Shown here: piece after piece, positions 1 to 8,095 of the stretch
Layout: every line of letters begins with the position of its first letter
Numbering within the stretch: the stretch's first letter is position 1
From: Desulfosporosinus sp. BRH_c37
GTDB taxonomy: Bacteria > Bacillota > Desulfitobacteriia > Desulfitobacteriales > Desulfitobacteriaceae
Length of the DNA: 46,712 nt
Assembly (NCBI GenBank): GCA_001516045.1
Contig: LOEW01000058.1
Span: 1 to 46,712, forward strand
Direction of reading: 5' to 3'
Notes under the pieces: generated by a model
The model's database searches: none
Told to the model about the DNA's origin: nothing
The model's input: only the letters and a program-made list of their open reading frames with translations
Made by a program: the position numbers and the translations under genes

Positions 1-2
1 CG

Positions 3-53
3 GCAGACGATATAAAATCCTTTGTGAAACGGGGTGTCAGCTATGTCAAGTAA
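3..53 (+). CDS. 3' end of an unidentified upstream gene (partial)
   Basis: An open frame enters from the left edge and ends at TAA 51-53, reading ADDIKSFVKRGVSYVK. It overlaps the start of the next gene by 11 nt, as is common in tightly coupled operons, so it is probably the tail of the preceding operon gene. Too little is visible to name a family. Other genes of an arylsuccinyl-CoA beta-oxidation operon (second CoA-transferase subunit, dehydrogenases, thiolase) are missing from the window and would be expected on this side. Confidence 0.45.
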   Translation, partial: ADDIKSFVKRGVSYVK

Positions 54-1263
54 GCGACCTTTAGAAGGTATCAGGGTTTGCGATTTTTCTTGGGTTGGCG
101 CTGGTCCGTCCACTACCCGTCTCTTGGCGGAATTTGGAGCAGATGTGATTCGACTGGAAAGCAGGTCAAGATTAGATCTTCTTCGTCTAATCGGACCGTA
201 TAAAGACGGTATTCCTGGCATCGAGCGGAGTGGTTATTTTAGTAATCGTAATCCTAACAAAAGAAGCATTGATATCAATATGAAAAGCCCTCAAGCAAGG
301 GATCTAGTCGTTAAACTGATTCAAGAAAGTGATATTGTAATTAACAATTTCACTATGGGGGTTATGGAAAAATGGAACCTGGGCTACGAAGATTGCAAAG
401 CGATTAAGTCTAATATCATTTATGTGACTATGCCTACTCAGGGTTCAACTGGTCCTCACAAGAACTATATGGGTTTTGGGATAACTATGAATGCCTTGGT
501 CGGTGTACATTATCTCACTGGCTATCCGGATAAGGTGCCCTTTGGTATGGGAACAAACTATCCTGACCATGTACCGAACCCGGTTCATACTGGTGTTGCT
601 ATTGCGGCAGCTCTCTATCATCGGCGGAAAACAGGCCAAGGCCAGTACATTGATGTTTCTCAAACAGAGGCAGCTTTGGCTGTGTTACCTACGGCAATCA
701 TGGATTACGCGGCGAATGGCAAGGTGCAAGATCGCATGGGTAACCGTAACCTGAATGTAGCTCCTCATGGGGTTTATGCCACTAAAGGAGTCAGAAGGTG
801 GATTGCCATAGCTGTTTATAATCAGTCTGAATGGGAAGCTTTTCTGAATGAAATGGGAAACCCCGAATGGGCTAAGAGCGAAAAGTTTTCTTCTATGACT
901 AATCGTTTGGCAAATCAAGATGAACTTGACCAGCTGATTGAAGAGTGGACAAGAAAACATGAAGCTTATCTGCTCATGGATCGCTTGGCTAAAGTTGGGG
1001 TTAGAGCCGGAGTATTGCAAAATTCTAAGGATTTGCTGGAAGACCCAAATCTGAATGAAAGAGGTTTTTGGGCTTACCTAAATCACAAGGAAATGCGCAG
1101 GAATGCATATAATGTTTCGCCGGCGCATCTGTCTAAAACTCCCGCGGAATTATATTCCCCTGCGCCATTATTAGGGGAGCATACGGATCAGGTGTTAAAG
1201 GAAGTCTTGGGGTTAAGCGAGGCGGAGATTGCCAAGTTAAGAGCAGATAATGTTATTGGTTAA
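43..1263 (+). CDS. Class III (CaiB/BaiF) CoA-transferase, BbsE/BbsF-like
   Basis: A 406-residue family III CoA-transferase. The N-terminal RPLEGIRVCDFSWVGAGP opening and the HRRKTGQGQYIDVSQTEA segment are typical of the family. The Asp in NYPDHV (about residue 175) sits where the catalytic aspartate that forms the acyl anhydride is found. I chose ATG 43 because GGGGTG at 31-36 lies 6 nt upstream; the GTG at 34 lies inside that ribosome site. With an acyl-CoA dehydrogenase and a hydratase following directly, the likely role is activation of a (hydroxy)benzylsuccinate with CoA from succinyl-CoA, as in BbsEF of toluene degraders. That system uses two family III subunits; only one is visible here. 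Other CoA acceptors are possible. Confidence 0.8.
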   Translation: MSSKRPLEGIRVCDFSWVGAGPSTTRLLAEFGADVIRLESRSRLDLLRLIGPYKDGIPGIERSGYFSNRNPNKRSIDINMKSPQARDLVVKLIQESDIVINNFTMGVMEKWNLGYEDCKAIKSNIIYVTMPTQGSTGPHKNYMGFGITMNALVGVHYLTGYPDKVPFGMGTNYPDHVPNPVHTGVAIAAALYHRRKTGQGQYIDVSQTEAALAVLPTAIMDYAANGKVQDRMGNRNLNVAPHGVYATKGVRRWIAIAVYNQSEWEAFLNEMGNPEWAKSEKFSSMTNRLANQDELDQLIEEWTRKHEAYLLMDRLAKVGVRAGVLQNSKDLLEDPNLNERGFWAYLNHKEMRRNAYNVSPAHLSKTPAELYSPAPLLGEHTDQVLKEVLGLSEAEIAKLRADNVIG

Positions 1264-1293
1264 GAGCTTATAACGAGGGGAGAGGATAACTAA

Positions 1294-2493
1294 ATGGATT
1301 TTAGATTACCGGATGAGTTCGTGGCCTTAAAAAAGATGGTGCGGAAATTTACCGAAAATGAGTTGTTTCCTTTAGAACAAGATGTAATTAACCGTGAGTC
1401 TGCAAGGGGCACAACTGACGCTCCATCCTTAGCGCCGGAAGTCGAAAAGCACTTAATGAAGCGAACTGAGGAATTGGGTTTATGGGGAATTGAGGTTCCC
1501 GAAGAATTTGGCGGACAAGAACTGGGCGCTTTGGCCAAGGTTATTGTTGTAGAAGAAATGAATCGATCAATAGTACAATTCACTTTGCCACCAGATGCAC
1601 CAAACCTTAATTATTTAAAGGAGTGCTGCACTAAGGAACAATACGAAAAATACTTGTTACCTTATTCCACTGGAGAAAAGCGTTCTGCCCTGGCTATGAC
1701 GGAACCCAATGCCGGATCTGACGCCGCGGCTATCGAAACAAGGTCTGATTTTATAGATGGCAAGTGGGTAATCAATGGAACCAAGGCATTTATTAGTTTT
1801 GCTCCCAAAGTAGATTTCTTTATCTTGATTACTGTATCGGATAGAGTGAAACGCAAAAAGGGCGGATTTACAGCATTTTTGTTGGATAAAGATACTCCGG
1901 GCTTGCAGATTGTCCGCAATGTGAATACTATAGGGGATATGTTAACCTACGAACTCGTTCTTGAAGATGTAAAACTAGATCCATCCCAAGTCTTGGGTGA
2001 GGTGGGGAATGCCTTTATTCCGTTACAAAACCGTTTTGGAGTACGGAGAATGGAGCTTGCCGCCCGCTGCTGTGGTTATGCCGATCGTCTCATTCAGTTG
2101 ATGATAGAGCAAGCCAACATTCGAACGACCTTTGGCAAACCTTTGGCAGAACGACAGGCAGTTCAGTGGTGGATATCAAATTCAACGATGGAGTTGCACG
2201 CTGCTCGTCTAATGGTCTATCATGCAGCTTGGAAAGTTGACCAGGGTCATAAGGATATGCGTAAAGAAGCGGCAATGTTGAAAGTGTATTGTACAGAAAT
2301 GCTTTCCAAAATTGCTGACCGCGCTATCCAAGTCCACGGTGGTTTAGGAGTTTCTAAGGAAATGCCAATTGAGTATATTTATCGCTTAGTGCGCGATTTC
2401 CGGATTATTGAGGGTCCCTCGGAAATCCATAGATGGTTACTCGCCAGGGAAATCCTCAAAGACGGTAAACCTTACGACGCCTTTAGACAGTGA
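1294..2493 (+). CDS. Acyl-CoA dehydrogenase, benzylsuccinyl-CoA dehydrogenase (BbsG)-like
   Basis: A 399-residue FAD acyl-CoA dehydrogenase of normal length. Visible signatures are ALAMTEPNAGSD (FAD/substrate loop, about 133-144), the QVHGGLGVSKEMPIE segment (about 346-360) and YRLVRDFRIIEGPSEIHR, whose Glu373 is in the position of the catalytic base of this superfamily. It starts 30 nt after the CoA-transferase stop with an AGGGGAGAGG-type ribosome site and is followed 34 nt later by the hydratase, so the three form one operon. In the toluene and p-cresol pathways the corresponding enzyme oxidises (hydroxy)benzylsuccinyl-CoA to the phenylitaconyl-CoA. Substrate assignment is inferred from neighbours; the family is certain. 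Confidence 0.88.
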   Translation: MDFRLPDEFVALKKMVRKFTENELFPLEQDVINRESARGTTDAPSLAPEVEKHLMKRTEELGLWGIEVPEEFGGQELGALAKVIVVEEMNRSIVQFTLPPDAPNLNYLKECCTKEQYEKYLLPYSTGEKRSALAMTEPNAGSDAAAIETRSDFIDGKWVINGTKAFISFAPKVDFFILITVSDRVKRKKGGFTAFLLDKDTPGLQIVRNVNTIGDMLTYELVLEDVKLDPSQVLGEVGNAFIPLQNRFGVRRMELAARCCGYADRLIQLMIEQANIRTTFGKPLAERQAVQWWISNSTMELHAARLMVYHAAWKVDQGHKDMRKEAAMLKVYCTEMLSKIADRAIQVHGGLGVSKEMPIEYIYRLVRDFRIIEGPSEIHRWLLAREILKDGKPYDAFRQ

Positions 2494-2527
2494 ATTTGAG
2501 GGGTTAAATGAAAGGAGTATGAACAAA

Positions 2528-3295
2528 ATGGGTGTACTTTATAATAAAGAAGGTTATGTTGCTTATATCACCTTAAACAGGCCTGATCAATTGAACGCTT
2601 TAGACCCTGACTCATGGAAGGAACTTCATGAAATTCTTAGGTCGGCAAAAGCTGATCCGGAAGTCCGTGTCCTTGTTATGACAGGTGCCGGGGAGAAATC
2701 GTTCTGCACAGGATCGGACCTCAAGAAGAGCATGCCACCCGCAACCAGTTTTGCTTCTACTTATTTTGATGAAGATAATTTGCTAGCTCCTATGGAAATG
2801 TGGAAGCCAATAATTTGCGCAATTAATGGCTATGCAATTGGTGGGGGTCTGGAAATGGCCTTGGCTTGTGATATCCGGATCGCTTCCGAGAAGGCTTCCT
2901 TTGGCTTATCGGAAGTTAAGGTGGGCAGTTTGCCGGGATTAGGCGGGACCCAACGACTAATCAGAGCCATTCCGAAGGCTGTTGCGATGAGGATGCTATT
3001 AACGGGAGATAGAGTTAATGCTCAAGAAGCTTACCGGATCGGTCTGGTCAGTGACGTCGTTCCTGCTGATAAGTTAATGGAGACTGCCAAAGCCATGGCT
3101 GAAAAGATTGCGTCCAATGCTCCGTTATCTGTAAAGGCCGCTAAACAAGCAGTTGTAATCGGAGGAGATTTACCGGTCAAACAAGGTTCCCAACTCGAAG
3201 GTTTACTTTGGGGAATATTACGTGATTCCGAGGACAGGATTGAAGGGCGCGTGGCCTTTGCAGAAAAAAGGCCTCCTCAATACAAGGGAAAATAA
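2528..3295 (+). CDS. Enoyl-CoA hydratase/crotonase-family protein, BbsH-like
   Basis: A 255-residue crotonase. GGGLEMALACDIRIA carries the first catalytic glutamate and FGLSEVKVGSLPGLGGTQRL the second, so both acid/base residues of a classical hydratase are kept, together with the GAGEKSFCTGSDL oxyanion-hole region. I chose ATG 2528 because AAAGGAG at 2511-2517 is 10 nt upstream; the ATG at 2519 is too close and the protein then begins in the family-typical way (MGVLYNKEGYVAYITLNRP). As third gene of the operon it probably hydrates the unsaturated CoA ester made by the preceding dehydrogenase, as BbsH does with phenylitaconyl-CoA. General crotonase activity on other substrates cannot be excluded. 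Confidence 0.87.
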   Translation: MGVLYNKEGYVAYITLNRPDQLNALDPDSWKELHEILRSAKADPEVRVLVMTGAGEKSFCTGSDLKKSMPPATSFASTYFDEDNLLAPMEMWKPIICAINGYAIGGGLEMALACDIRIASEKASFGLSEVKVGSLPGLGGTQRLIRAIPKAVAMRMLLTGDRVNAQEAYRIGLVSDVVPADKLMETAKAMAEKIASNAPLSVKAAKQAVVIGGDLPVKQGSQLEGLLWGILRDSEDRIEGRVAFAEKRPPQYKGK

Positions 3296-3512
3296 AGGCT
3301 TCAACTAAACTCTAACTCTAAGCTGTCCACTTAATTGAGAGGAAGAAGATTCCTCAAAAAGGGAAAGACTAATAAGACTAAGTTATAGTTATTTTAGGTA
3401 AAAGATCTCCGAAGGGCTTAGCAGAGACATAATTTTGGAGAATTAGGACATGCCCTTTCAAGTTCTTGAATTTCTTCAAGGAGTAGGGAATTTTTATGGG
3501 AGAGGTTGCAAA

Positions 3513-4070
3513 ATGACGAATGTAATTCGAATTGAAGTCCCACTAAACCGAGACAAGGTCAGTTTTCTTAAAGCGGGTGATAACGTTCTCCTTAATGGTA
3601 CAGTGTATACTGGGTCGGCTGCAGCGCAGCATAAAATTGTAGAAACATTAGCGCGTGGTGACCGCTTTGAGTTTGATTTGTGTGACCAGATAATTTATTT
3701 TGTAGGCCCCTCCCCAACGAAACCTGGGCATGTTATTGGTTCGGCTGGTCCAAAAGCTAACGGATGGATAGAAGAGTATACGCCAAAGTTGCTGGCGCAA
3801 GGGCTAACTGGAATTATTGGTAAAGGGTCATGTTCGCAAAGTATTGTAGATACATTTAAGGAGCATAGATGTGTTTTCTTTGGGGCAATGGGTGGAGAAG
3901 GTGCCTTAATTGCTAAACAAATAGTCGCTTCAGAAGTGATTGCATACCCCGAACTTGGACATGATGCCATTCATCGTATTCAAATTATAGATTTTCCAGT
4001 TGTCGTGATCTTAGACAGTCAAGGAAATAATTTTTACGAGAGTGCTAAATCCAAATACAGAAGAATTTAG
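3513..4070 (+). CDS. Divergent class I fumarase / tartrate dehydratase beta-subunit-like protein, orphan
   Basis: A 185-residue homologue of the C-terminal (beta) half of class I fumarases and of TtdB: IRIEVPLNRDKVSFLKAGD opening, LNGTVYTGSAAAQHK, YFVGPSPTKPGHVIGSAGP, then LLAQGLTGIIGKG. I chose ATG 3513 (GGGAGAGG 7 nt upstream) because homologues begin just before this point; ATG 3450 would add 21 unrelated residues. Two oddities: no alpha subunit, which carries the Fe-S cluster, lies next to it, and the usual GPTTSxRMD substrate motif is replaced by GPKANGWIE, losing the arginine. Fumarate is the co-substrate of the BssA-type enzyme in this window, which makes the context suggestive, but hydratase activity on its own is unlikely. 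Confidence 0.72.
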   Translation: MTNVIRIEVPLNRDKVSFLKAGDNVLLNGTVYTGSAAAQHKIVETLARGDRFEFDLCDQIIYFVGPSPTKPGHVIGSAGPKANGWIEEYTPKLLAQGLTGIIGKGSCSQSIVDTFKEHRCVFFGAMGGEGALIAKQIVASEVIAYPELGHDAIHRIQIIDFPVVVILDSQGNNFYESAKSKYRRI

Positions 4071-4349
4071 TTGTATGATTTACACTGCTATAGCCCATAA
4101 AATACTTGTGATTTGCTTATCACTTCCGTGTGAGTTTCAACGAGGAAATAGTTTGATACAATAACCATGATGCTTTTTTGTAGGATGTTTCCGGTGAACC
4201 TGTTGGTGCAGGATCATGGTAAATGGAGACATCTTTTCCCTTTAATAGACTCTCGGAATTACGGGAGTTAAAACGCAAAATTCCTAAATAATAACTGGGA
4301 ATTAACCAAACTTAAAGAGAAATGCAGTAAACAAGGATACTTTTTAAAA

Positions 4350-4526
4350 ATGACCATGGCAAATAAACGTCACAGTTTTTCTTTTAAAAAACAAATGATT
4401 GCTAAACTGTCAAAATACAATTTTACGGTTTACGGAGAATGTAAAAGTACTTGGAATGCGGCAAAGATATTGGGTGTTGAATCAATCGACCATTGTAAAA
4501 AAGATGAAGAAGTATCTCCAGACTGA
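4350..4526 (+). pseudogene. Remnant of the C-terminal Fis-type HTH of a CBS-PAS-AAA+ regulator
   Basis: A 58-codon open frame starting ATG 4350 and ending TGA 4524. Its second half reads GECKSTWNAAKILGVESID..KK..SPD, which lines up without gaps with the last residues of the regulator at 20822-22897 (NQCKSTRKAATILGVDQSTVVKKMKKYSQPD), down to the position of the stop codon. The DNA is also alike (AATGTAAAAGTAC then ATATTGGGTGTTGA). There is no AAA+ domain upstream and no ribosome site before ATG 4350. This looks like the surviving tail of a regulator gene that once stood in front of the liv operon, though a tiny HTH protein cannot be wholly excluded. Confidence 0.65.
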
Positions 4527-4567
4527 TTCCTAACGGAATCAGTGGTGAAGAGCCTGTGCATAGCTGA

Positions 4568-4622
4568 TTTCCATCGCTTTAGCCGCCTAAAGTATGCCAA
4601 AAACTCAATAAAGCGATGGAAA
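4568..4622. promoter_or_regulatory. Inverted repeat, possible activator (enhancer) site for the liv promoter
   Basis: TTTCCATCGCTTTA at 4568-4581 and its exact reverse complement TAAAGCGATGGAAA at 4609-4622 flank a 27-bp spacer. No T-run follows, so a terminator is unlikely. The midpoint is about 115 bp upstream of the start expected from the sigma-54 promoter at 4684-4699, a normal distance for enhancer-binding proteins. Binding is inferred only from position and symmetry. Confidence 0.4.
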
Positions 4623-4683
4623 AGTGCATCAGTTGATTTCGGAAAATTCAGAAACGAGAGTGTATTCCTACCAATTTGAATAT

Positions 4684-4699
4684 TGGAATGATACTTGCA
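4684..4699 (+). promoter_or_regulatory. Sigma-54 (-24/-12) promoter of livKHMFG
   Basis: TGGAATGATACTTGCA matches the TGGCAC-N5-TTGCW consensus with GG at 4685-4686 and GC at 4697-4698, exactly ten bases apart. Transcription would begin near 4711, about 68 nt ahead of the livK start. It lies directly in front of an importer operon and downstream of an inverted repeat. Confidence 0.75.
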
Positions 4700-4778
4700 T
4701 AATTATTGGATAGGGAGTTGAATTATTTCGGTGGTTGACTTAAATGAACCTACCATAAAAAGTAAGGAGGAATTGGCT

Positions 4779-5996
4779 ATGAAAAAAATGATCTCTCTCA
4801 TTTTAATTTCAGTAATGCTCTTGTTGCTGGTAAGTGGCTGTGGCACAAAGGCATCAACGGAAGTTCAGAAATCAACGGTAAAGGTTCCAGGTGTGACGGC
4901 GTCTACTATTAATATAGGCGGACTTTTTGACATGACTGGACCCGATAACAATCAGGAGTCACCCGAAGCGCAAGGTATTCAGGATTACATCATGATGACC
5001 AATGAAAACGGTGGAGTCTTTGGTAGGAAAATCACTTACAAGGTGGAGGATACCCAGTATCAACCGCAAAAGGCTGTAGCCGCTTTCCGGAAACTTAATG
5101 AACAAGGAATTTTTGCCATCGTTGGCCAAGCGGGGTCGGGAATATTTGCGGCATTGGATCCGGAGATCAGGGAGACAAAGACCCCTGCAGTAGGGGCGGC
5201 AACCAATAATCTGATAAACAATCACCCCTACGCTTTTAGCTCAATGGTGAGTCTCACGAACATGGGCAAGATCTATGTCGAGCGTGTAGTTGAGACCTAT
5301 AAAGGACAAGGTAAGCCCAAAATTGCCTTGTTTGCTATCCCTGGAACGCCTGGCAATGAGTTTAAAATGGGTGTAGAGGATAAAGCTAAAGCTCTTGGCG
5401 TATCTGTAGTTTTAGAGGAGTTTATTCCGAACGATATAAAGGATAACTCTGCTCAAATAACTAAACTGAAACAGTCTGGAGCCGATGTTCTTTTAACGTT
5501 GATCACCTTAGATATGTTTGCGTCATTACTGCGTGACATGAATCGTTTAGGCGCTGGTGATATACCCGTTCTGTCGGCTTACGGGGACCTAGATTCTTCA
5601 CTCTTCGAAACGGTTGGTAAGGAAGCATCAAAAAACAACCAAACGATTCATTCGCTCGTTCCATATACTGGGGAGGGCCCAAGTCTTGATGAACTGCGGA
5701 AGTATGCTGAGAAGAGTAAAGTTAGTCCTAAAGCGATGTCAAACATGAACTATATTTATGGTTGGGTTATCGGTAAGATCTTTGTAGAAGGCATCAACCG
5801 CGCGGGAAAAGATTTAACCCGTGAAAACTTTATCCAAGCCATGGAAGGCATCAAAAATCTCGACACTGGAGGTATTTCCGCACCGGTAACCTATGGTCCT
5901 AATCAACATGAAGGTATCACTTCAGGTCGTTTCTACTCCTATGATTTTGATAAGAAACAAATAGTCCCAATTAGTGATTGGTATAAGGTCAACTAG
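4779..5996 (+). CDS. livK: Periplasmic-type substrate-binding lipoprotein of a branched-chain/aromatic ABC importer
   Basis: A 405-residue LivK/Leu-Ile-Val-binding family protein. The N-terminus MKKMISLILISVMLLLLVSGC is a lipoprotein signal with lipobox LVSGC, so the mature protein is anchored outside the membrane. The body shows the type I binding fold (INIGGLFDMTGPD near the N-terminus, then AAFRKLNEQGIFAIVGQAGSG). ATG 4779 is preceded by AAGGAGG at 8 nt; the upstream GTG frame has no ribosome site and would bury the signal peptide. It is the first gene of livKHMFG. Given the pathway genes around it and the sigma-54 promoter, the ligand may be an aromatic compound rather than an amino acid; this is inference. 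Confidence 0.9.
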   Translation: MKKMISLILISVMLLLLVSGCGTKASTEVQKSTVKVPGVTASTINIGGLFDMTGPDNNQESPEAQGIQDYIMMTNENGGVFGRKITYKVEDTQYQPQKAVAAFRKLNEQGIFAIVGQAGSGIFAALDPEIRETKTPAVGAATNNLINNHPYAFSSMVSLTNMGKIYVERVVETYKGQGKPKIALFAIPGTPGNEFKMGVEDKAKALGVSVVLEEFIPNDIKDNSAQITKLKQSGADVLLTLITLDMFASLLRDMNRLGAGDIPVLSAYGDLDSSLFETVGKEASKNNQTIHSLVPYTGEGPSLDELRKYAEKSKVSPKAMSNMNYIYGWVIGKIFVEGINRAGKDLTRENFIQAMEGIKNLDTGGISAPVTYGPNQHEGITSGRFYSYDFDKKQIVPISDWYKVN

Positions 5997-6092
5997 TTAG
6001 TACCATATCAAACTTAAAGTAAGGGCAATGGTTTAATGCAATTATTATTTGATTTCCATTGCCATCAACTTTTTTTCCCAGGAAGGAGAATG

Positions 6093-6977
6093 ATGGGCTT
6101 GGTCCTAACCTTTTTACCATTGATTGCGACAGGTCTGGCAATTGGCAGTATTTATGGATTATTGGCCTTTGGCATTGTCTTACTTTTGAAAGCTACGGAT
6201 GCCTTGAGCTTTGCCCAGTTTCAATTTGTTACACTAGGGTCATACTTTGCCTTTACTTTAATCACTCAACATGTATTGCCATTTTTTCTTGCAGTTATCG
6301 TCTCGGGGTTAGGCGCTTTCGGATTGGGAGTACTGATGTACTATTTAGTTATCAAGCCAATGGAAGGCCAATCTCAATTTGCCCTATTTGTGGCAACTAT
6401 TGGTGTTGCCGCAATGATCAAATCTGCAATTGGAATAATTTGGGGATATAATAATAGTACCATGCCGCTACCCTTTAATCAGACTCCAATCTCGTTTGGT
6501 TCTGGGGTGGCGATCTCCTCGGTTCATCTAGTTATCCTTGCCATAACGATTGTCTTTATTGGTGCTTTTATCATCTTCTTCAATAAGACCCTGCTCGGTA
6601 CTCAGATGCGGGCAGTTGCCAATGACTTAGAAGCGGCACAAATGATGGGAATCAACGTCAACAAGGTATTTATTGTTTCGTGGGGGGTAGCGGCATTTAG
6701 TGCTGCGATAGGTGGCGTCTTTTTGTCCGGACTGGAAACAGTAAATGTAAATCTGGGCGAAATAGGAATTAAGGCTTTGCCGGTCGTGATTTTGGGTGGG
6801 GCGGAAAGTATCAGCGGCGCAATGGTTGGTGGACTCCTCATTGGTGTTATTGAGGTTCTAGTCGGGTACTTTTTTGGATCGGAATTTCGTACAGCAATAG
6901 TGTTTTCACTTTTAATTCTAGTTTTGATGGTCAAGCCCTACGGCTTATTCGGGGAACGCCATTCCGAGCGGGTTTAA
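6093..6977 (+). CDS. livH: ABC transporter permease, LivH family
   Basis: A 294-residue, multi-helix LivH-type inner-membrane permease. The opening MGLVLTFLPLIATGLAIGSIYGLLAFGIVLL is the family signature helix, and the GTQMRAVANDLEAAQMMGINV stretch near residue 170-190 is the conserved cytoplasmic loop that contacts the ATPase. The start is not fully certain: AAGGAG at 6083-6088 serves ATG 6093 (4 nt) or TTG 6099 (10 nt); the frame beginning at 6036 has no ribosome site. It pairs with LivM to form the membrane channel. Confidence 0.9.
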   Translation: MGLVLTFLPLIATGLAIGSIYGLLAFGIVLLLKATDALSFAQFQFVTLGSYFAFTLITQHVLPFFLAVIVSGLGAFGLGVLMYYLVIKPMEGQSQFALFVATIGVAAMIKSAIGIIWGYNNSTMPLPFNQTPISFGSGVAISSVHLVILAITIVFIGAFIIFFNKTLLGTQMRAVANDLEAAQMMGINVNKVFIVSWGVAAFSAAIGGVFLSGLETVNVNLGEIGIKALPVVILGGAESISGAMVGGLLIGVIEVLVGYFFGSEFRTAIVFSLLILVLMVKPYGLFGERHSERV

Positions 6978-7009
6978 TAAGCAAACTTAGCTGTGAAAGG
7001 AGGTAAAGA

Positions 7010-8095
7010 ATGCAGTTTTCGAACAAATTGCTAGGGTTTAAACCTAGATTAATAAAAATGGCTTGGTGGGTAATATTAGCGTTGGGATTATTGGTGATTC
7101 CTTCCTTTTTAAGTAATTATGCTATTTCCGTAGTAAACAATACTCTTATCACTATCATAGCTGTGGCAGGGCTAAACTTGTTAACTGGTTATACGGGTTT
7201 GATCTCTATGGGTAATGCCGCATTTCTGGGCATTGGCGGTTTTGTTGCGGGTATATTTTCCGTTCAATTTGGATTTCCTTTTTGGCTGGCAATACTAGTA
7301 GGCGGGTTTGCGGCAATGCTGATTGGAGTACTTATTGGGATACCAGCTTTACGGCTTAAAGGTTTCTATTTATTGCTTGCAACCCTGGCACTGCATTTTA
7401 TCACCGTGGCCATTCTGGTTCGATACCAAACCTGGAAACAAGCTTTTTATGGTATTCGCTTTCCTAGGATGCAAGTAGCGAGCTTTGTTTTTGATACGCA
7501 GACAAAGTCTTACTATTTGTTCCTGGTTATAACTGTGCTGGTGATAGTATTAATATATAATATCCAGCGTACGGCACTTGGGAGGTCTTTTGTGGCGACA
7601 CGGGACAATGAAGCCGCAGCAAAGGCTATGGGGGTTAATATAACTTATACTAAATTGGTGTCCTTTGCCCTTAGTTCATTTTTAATCGGAATATCAGGCG
7701 GATTGATGGGCTTTAATGTGCGTAATATTACGGCAGACGTGTACAGTCTTAATGTAACAATTGACCAAACTGTTGCTCTGTTTTTAGGTGGGCAGGCCAC
7801 TTTATTGGGACCCGTGTATGGGGCTGCTTTTGTGACCATGATACCTGATTTAATCGATTTTTTAGCTAATATTGCAAATTCTGCTGTGCCATTATTGGGT
7901 AAAATATTGGAAACATATAAATTTGAAATTAGAACATTTATTTTTGGTTTAAGTATCGTTCTAGTTCTGATCTTTAAACCAGGGGGCCTAGCGGAAATAT
8001 TCGGAGATTTGAAATCACTATTTATAAAAAACAAAATCTCAGGGGACGGTGGTGAGCCCGTTGCTGGAAATACAGAACGTAGAAGTAGTCTATAA
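7010..8095 (+). CDS. livM: ABC transporter permease, LivM family
   Basis: A 361-residue LivM-type permease with about ten hydrophobic segments. The family features NLLTGYTGLISMGNAAFLGIGG (about 56-77), the GIPALRLKGFYLLLATLAL loop and GRSFVATRDNEAAAKAMGVN (the ATPase-contact loop) are all present, and the C-terminal FKPGGLAEIFG is typical. AAAGGAGG stands 6 nt before ATG 7010. The 3' end overlaps the next gene by 44 nt, giving translational coupling in the operon. Confidence 0.92.
   Translation: MQFSNKLLGFKPRLIKMAWWVILALGLLVIPSFLSNYAISVVNNTLITIIAVAGLNLLTGYTGLISMGNAAFLGIGGFVAGIFSVQFGFPFWLAILVGGFAAMLIGVLIGIPALRLKGFYLLLATLALHFITVAILVRYQTWKQAFYGIRFPRMQVASFVFDTQTKSYYLFLVITVLVIVLIYNIQRTALGRSFVATRDNEAAAKAMGVNITYTKLVSFALSSFLIGISGGLMGFNVRNITADVYSLNVTIDQTVALFLGGQATLLGPVYGAAFVTMIPDLIDFLANIANSAVPLLGKILETYKFEIRTFIFGLSIVLVLIFKPGGLAEIFGDLKSLFIKNKISGDGGEPVAGNTERRSSL

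Larger units (their letters stand above)
4071..4778 (+). other. 708-bp intergenic region upstream of livKHMFG
   Basis: This stretch holds no intact gene of normal size. It contains the decayed tail of a sigma-54 activator (4350-4526), a 14-bp inverted repeat (4568-4622) and the sigma-54 promoter of the liv operon (4684-4699), each listed separately. The first 270 bp show nothing I can identify apart from a CCATGAT/ATCATGG pair around 4167-4220 that is too short to interpret. The frame opening with GTG at 4731 is not the transporter start: a strong AAGGAGG at 4764-4770 points to ATG 4779. Confidence 0.7.
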
